Part shown: piece after piece, positions 59,470 to 64,000 of the stretch
How positions within the stretch are numbered: the first letter of the stretch is position 1
Layout of the letters: each line of letters starts with the position of its first letter
From: Dryomyza anilis
Lineage: Eukaryota > Arthropoda > Insecta > Diptera > Dryomyzidae
Direction: 5' to 3'
Assembly (NCBI GenBank): GCA_951804985.1
Contig: OX638131.1
Coordinates: 58,434,351 to 58,498,350 of the forward strand
DNA: 64,000 nt
The notes under the pieces: model-generated
The model's database searches: none
Seen by the model: the letters and a program-made list of their open reading frames with translations, nothing else
Told to the model about the DNA's origin: nothing
Position numbers and translations under genes: made by a program

Positions 59470-62020
59470 ATAGCTTTAAAATTGCTTCAAAAGTCGCTTC
59501 AAAAAGATTAAACAGACAAAACAATGTTTTTCTCTTTTCTTCGCTACGCTTGTTCGTACATCGATTGTGCATATGCACTGTGCTATGCACATTATTATTT
59601 TGGTTTTACTTTTATATATAGTTTTTTTGTTAATTGTAAAATCATGAAGTAATAAAAAATAATATATGAACATTTTACAGTGTGATATATTTAGCTGATA
59701 TATTGCTTTTTGTGTTTTTCTTTTCACAAATCCGCTGATTCGTTTGATGCGTCTGTTTGTTGCCATGCGATGATACGGAATAGCAACGAAGAGTTGTCGT
59801 TGTGAAAATGTGTGTATAATAATCGTAATCTTTATTGTTATATTCTCTTCTTTCTGTTAGTATTCGCTTTGTAGCGTTTGAGTTTGTGTTCGCATGGTGT
59901 TCGCAAAGAAAAGTGTTACTATGCAAGATATTATTTGAGTTCTCTTGACATACGGTATGTGAAGCATACGTTTTTTTTTAATCTGTGACGAAAACAGATA
60001 TATGCCTATACGAAATATTCCTTATATTTATTGTATTGTAGAACAAAAAGTCACCAAACACATTTTTATGAAAAACTAAATTTTCGAGTTTGTTGATTAA
60101 TATTATAAAAAGTAATTGATGCATTTTTAAAGATTTACATTTTCTTATGAATTGACAGATACATAACGAAGTTTGTAAAAAAATATTTAGCATTTTGAAA
60201 ATGTATTTGGTGACTTTTCGTTCATTTTATTATGGCCTTGAGATTTTAAATTGTCTCGTCAACATCTCTTGATTTATACAATTATTTTTTATTAGTTAAT
60301 TCTTGTTAAAATATAATTAAAATTTTTAGGTTATTGGATTTTTTTATTTGTTAGTAAAATGTTGAAGAAATTGAAAAAATATGGAAAATAAGTAACTTAA
60401 ATACAATTAGTGTTCAAATTCTATTCGTTTTCATAATTAATATGCAGTTTAAGATATTTGTCTTCGATCTTTTATTTAAAATTTAAAAGATTAAGATTAC
60501 CATTTCTTGCCTTGCTCTTCCAAATGATCATCACTAGTTTACATATATTGCAGTTCACAGAATTGTTGAAATTTAATTTTTTTGGCTTTTATGGATGAAA
60601 ATTGTACAAAATTCTTTGCAATTCAGATCATATCTCAGGTGAAGTCAAAATGTTGCTTTTCATTGGTTTGTGGTCACGAAATTTTAAATTAATTTTTTTT
60701 CTTGGCGTAATCAATTAAATAATTCATATAACACAATATTTTTACTAAAATAACAACAAACATTGTTTAAATTACGTTTTCCACTTTACCCCAATATCAT
60801 AATTTGAACATAATTTAGCACCATATAAAAAATGTAAAATTATTTGATAAATATGGAAATAAAGAAAATTTATACAAAAACCGATATCAAAACCGAAACC
60901 GTAACTTGGAACCGGTATACCGAAACCGTTTCGTTACAAAAACTTAAAACCGAAACCGTAACCGAAACCGAAACGCAGAAAAAACCGAAACCGAAATCGA
61001 AACCGTTATTCGTTTAGGTTTCAATCCTTGATTAATACATAAGGAAGCTGTGGATAATAGTGAAACAAGCCATATAAAAAAACATAAACTTTTCTGAATA
61101 TGGGTATCGAATATATTGGTTCAGATGTTCTCAGGCACGGACTCCAATGATCTGCCATCGGAAGAATATAAATTCGTACAAGGTTGTGATTTACCGGTAG
61201 AGGCAACGAAAGAAACTGAGTTGCAGGAATTTATATCATGTGTCATGGTAAGAATGAATGGAGATGCATTCGAACTAGTGGAAGGTCTTCAATTTAGCAG
61301 ATTAGACGAATTATACACTCTAATAAAGAAGACATACCTTAAACCCATAACATTAGACTCAGTGATAAATGATATAAAGCATGCGTTTCAAATATCGACA
61401 GAAGAAATAAGACCTTTTGCAAGACGCCAAATACAAAAAACTTTTAAAGTAGGACTTAGAGACAGCACACTGAAAATACACATGTTAAATAATAAGTCAA
61501 ACTCGCTAGATTCACTGATAGAGGAAGAAGTAGAAACGCTGGAGACAATACAAAGTGGGTGTGTAACGACACACAGTGCACCAGAGGTGCTCTTTAACAG
61601 AGCGTCATAACCTAAATGCGAAAAATTCGATATACGAAACAATAGTGGATCATTTTGGTCACGAAATATTCTCAAATGAAAAGAATAAAGTGGAACCCAC
61701 ATGTTCATTTTGCGGTGATTTAGGACAAACGCGGGACGAATGTTTCAGTCGAAAAAATACTCCATACTGTCAAGGATGTGAGACTTACGGTCACGAAACA
61801 AACCTAAGATGTGCAAATAATACGAATGAACCAGAATAAAAAATGTACACGTAGACAATAGACGCAACATAACAATTATAATGAGGGCTACGCGAACAAT
61901 ACGCAAGCCAATCATAGGATTTATAATGCTCGCAATAATAATAACCACAACAATAGGAATTATTATAATAACAGTAATAATAGGATTTATAATAAGAACT
62001 ATAATAATTGTCGTCGATGA

Positions 62021-62351
62021 CAACAGTGATCCCGTCGATACCGTAGTAACATCGACGTGACGGTTACGATCAGATCACAATATGTCACAATTTTTGTATT
62101 TATTATATAGATATTTCAATTTGTATTATTAGCAGATCTTGGTAAGTTTCTCTAAATTAAATTCCGGCAAGAATTAAAATAAAAATTTGAGTTCTTTGAT
62201 TTAAATAAATTTGCAAATTACAATCGACACTATTTGTACAGCGAACTACCGGGATTTATGTCATCTTCACAAGATCAGCTAAAGAGAAGTAGCAGTCGTT
62301 CCATTCCATTTTAATCGATAATCAAATATTATAACTTCTTTGATTTTCTAA
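62021..62351. other. No feature recognised
   Basis: AT-rich DNA following the gag stump, where pol would be expected; nothing coding is visible. Confidence 0.4.
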
Positions 62352-62810
62352 CCTCCCAGTATACCAAACTGTTTCGATATCGCAACGAAAATGTTGCGAT
62401 ATGTCGAAGAATTTTTCCGATATCGATGCCATTTCTCGTAAAAATAATGTCCACTCTTTTTATTTAAAACAAAAGTAAATACAGCCATAAAGAAATGGTC
62501 ACTGGACACCTCGTGATCTTATTTTTAAAATCGGAAACGAGTCGCAATCATGAGTTCTAACATTTATTAACAAAGAAACGTAAATCGTTGCTTTTATAAT
62601 AATGAAATTGACCCAATTTTTGCGGACACTGACATTACATGACCGCCAAAGGGTGTTCCAACTGTTCGGATCTAGCAGACAAAAGCAGTCATGTACCTGA
62701 AAGGAGGTACAACTGAATGCGAAAATCTTTAGAAATTTGTTTCGATATAACAACGAGATCAATGTTTTTTCTCGTAGACATTTCAGAAAACTTCTAAACA
62801 ATTGAATAAA
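62352..62810. repeat. Palindrome-rich repeat related to the MITE at 47706
   Basis: Begins CCTCCCAGTATACCAAAC and is rich in TTTCGATATCGCAACG, CCGATATCG and CTCGTAAAAA motifs, as in 47706-48076. The far end could not be located. Confidence 0.4.
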
Positions 62811-62859
62811 ACATACTTAAACATACTTTTTATGTTTAGGAAAACCTGAGCAAGGCTCA

Positions 62860-63306
62860 GAGAAACAAGAAATACATCGACAAATGGAAAAGGATGAAGA
62901 AATTTGATGATTTCAAAAATCAAAGAGCATCTTAAAAATAAAATTTAATTTGGTGCAAAAACAGAAAACTGAAAGGAGTGTTAGTAAAACAAAGAATGTT
63001 TATAAATCCAGGCCAACCACTTCCTGTTTCTGATCGTTGTGAACATGAATGATGAAGGCATGAATGAACTTGTAAATATTATATCACCATTAAAGATTCG
63101 GAGAAAAATAATATCGCATCTGAGCTCGGCGAAGAAATAAGTGAATTCTGTACTGGAACTATTTTCGACTTCTCATGGGAAAGGTTGTATGGATGGAATT
63201 GGAGCAACTGCCAAAATCATATACCGTGAACTGTGCTTTAGACTTTGTTGATGCATTTAATCGCACAGAATCGAAAAAGTTACTGGAAATGATTTTTCCG
63301 ACATAA
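62860..63306 (+). pseudogene. Degenerate transposon-like coding sequence
   Basis: Fragments in shifting frames: LFSTSHGKGCMDGIGATAK at about 63160-63215, then in another frame NCALDFVDAFNRTESKKLLE at about 63230-63290. A 'HGKG-x2-DGIG' motif is familiar from uncharacterised transposon-derived proteins, but I cannot name the superfamily. Stops on both sides make it a relic. Confidence 0.45.
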
Positions 63307-63544
63307 ATTATATTTTAAACCAGGGATGGCTGGTTTATCCACTTTAAAAAATAGATGATTTTTTTTTTTTTTTTGGTTCATTGATTTTTGTACATTTTTT
63401 GAATTATGCCATTTTGAATTTCCAAATTTTTATATCAAATATGTAATCAGGCAGTTTAAAAATGTCATTGTGTCAGGTATTTTTTAAATCGGACCTATGC
63501 TTGATTATTGGCCAGCTTTTATTGTGATCCGGCCCAGTGTGCAT

Positions 63545-63990
63545 AGCTGTCAAATTTCAAGCACAAAATTTGATTTTGCGCAACTAGTAAGACAAGCGCA
63601 GACACAATGACGAGAGCTGGCTACAACGCGCGCCCGTGCTGAATCGACGGCCGACTTTACTGCCTGTCCACAAACATTGCTATCTGCAACGTGCGCATTC
63701 ACTGCATCGAGCGCAGACACAATAACGAGTACTGTAGCTGAATCGAGAGCAGACTCTTCTGCATACCGCACACGCTAACACCGCTGAATCGACGGCAGAC
63801 TTTACTGCCTGGGCATAAACATCGCTATCTGCAACGGGCGCATAAATTTCATCGCTAGTACACGGACAGTGCTACAACGCAGACACAATTACAAGTGCTG
63901 TCTACAACGCTGGTTTTGCATCGAGCGAAGACTCTTGCACCTACCACGTCGCGTAAGTCGAACGCTGGCTCTGCTGTCTGAGCACCGACA
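63545..63990. repeat. GC-rich block of imperfect direct repeats at the window end
   Basis: GAATCGACGGCCGACTTTACTGCCT (63641) recurs as GAATCGACGGCAGACTTTACTGCCT (63786) with ~58 bp shared, and GCGCAGACACAATGACGAG-type units stand at 63597, 63712 and 63876. It is much richer in G+C than the rest of the window. One frame reads AESTADFTACPQTLLSATCA, suggesting a repetitive protein or a decayed one. It continues to the window edge. Confidence 0.6.
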
Positions 63991-64000
63991 TATATCCCAA

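Larger units (their letters stand above)
59154..60536. mobile_element. Innermost hAT element, 1383 bp
   Basis: Ends TAGTGATGAT on both sides, flanked by an exact 8 bp duplication GTTTACAT (59146-59153 and 60537-60544). It contains a strong hairpin near its left end and a short coding remnant at 59356. Confidence 0.88.
58872..60793. mobile_element. Nested TIR element with TTGGGGTAAAGTGGAA ends
   Basis: TTGGGGTAAAGTGGAACAAG near 58866-58885 is mirrored by TTCCACTTTACCCCAA near 60779-60794. The outer boundaries and target duplication are uncertain. It lies wholly within the hAT at 58397 and contains the hAT at 59154. Confidence 0.55.
58397..61030. mobile_element. hAT element inserted in gag, 2634 bp, itself interrupted
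   Basis: Perfect terminal repeats CAAGGATTGAAACC, flanked by an exact 8 bp duplication ATTAATAC (58389-58396 and 61031-61038). Both ends carry arrays of AACCGAAACCG-type subterminal repeats (58404-58550 and 60880-61010). The interior is occupied by a second TIR element and, inside that, a further hAT. Confidence 0.88.
57893..62020 (+). pseudogene. gypsy-type gag, interrupted by a nested hAT and duplicated internally
   Basis: The left part (57893-58396) encodes a lysine/glutamate-rich coiled-coil-like stretch (SIAEKERKIGNRVNRLEKK) that soon hits stops. After the hAT (58397-61030) the capsid part continues at 61116-61607 (SEEYKFVQGCDLPVEATKE, DELYTLIKKTYLKPIT). A frameshift near 61610 leads to 61616-61839 with CSFCGDLGQTRDEC and CQGCETYGHETNLRC. 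An asparagine-rich tail lies in another frame and stops at about 62020. The first knuckle has Gln where His is expected. No protease or RT follows, so pol is lost. Confidence 0.75.

Noticed and set aside
58404..61010. Telomere-like repeats (AACCG)
   Set aside because: The period does not match TTAGG or any known telomere array, and the repeats are confined to the subterminal regions of one hAT.

Overview
The window is AT-rich, intron-bearing animal DNA. The one host gene I recognise is a PIWI-clade Argonaute that reads as a fly AGO3 (Argonaute 3, the ping-pong partner in the piRNA pathway). The repeats point the same way: mini-me/DINE-1-type elements with RGAC and TA microsatellites around a conserved core, a BEL/Pao LTR retrotransposon, hAT elements and TA-target MITEs. 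My best guess is a higher fly (Brachycera), from pericentromeric or otherwise repeat-rich chromatin. No species can be named from this alone. I saw no tRNA, rRNA or CRISPR array.

Layout, left to right. 1-2254: broken LINE. 2265-2735: LTR plus a short internal stump. 2739-4397: 'element A', a DNA-transposon-like repeat. 3421-25483: tandem array of a 4.71-4.75 kb unit, four copies plus a fifth cut short; each unit holds part of element A, a mini-me/DINE-1-like element, unclassified DNA and a 2.1 kb non-autonomous hAT. 25638-28815: a TA-target element split by a degenerate sixth unit and another mini-me copy. 28996-32470: two more copies of element A. 32471-35059: unclassified DNA. 35060-45962: degraded 10.9 kb BEL/Pao element with two MITEs in pol and an extra zinc-knuckle/protease ORF after integrase. 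46094-47016: TIR element with six 32 bp palindromic repeats. 47221-50196: 3 kb element with ~410 bp terminal inverted repeats. 50276-54069: mostly unrecognised.

54070-56230 (minus strand) carries three consecutive AGO3 coding exons with two short introns (55 and 59 bp). They encode 682 complete residues: an RG-rich N-terminus, N, PAZ and MID domains, and the start of the PIWI domain including its first catalytic aspartate. The final PIWI exons are not recognisable anywhere to the left. The simplest reading is that 1-54069 is one AGO3 intron of more than 54 kb. A truncated duplicate is the alternative. Right of AGO3 lie a candidate gypsy-type LTR and a broken gag (about 56870-62020) that holds a MITE and a nested stack of two hAT elements around a third TIR element, then degenerate transposon coding sequence and a GC-rich repeated block to the window end.

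Every recognisable retrotransposon reading frame (LINE, BEL/Pao, gag) lies on the plus strand, antisense to AGO3. That fits selection against sense insertions in introns, and would make the AGO3 primary transcript antisense to these elements.
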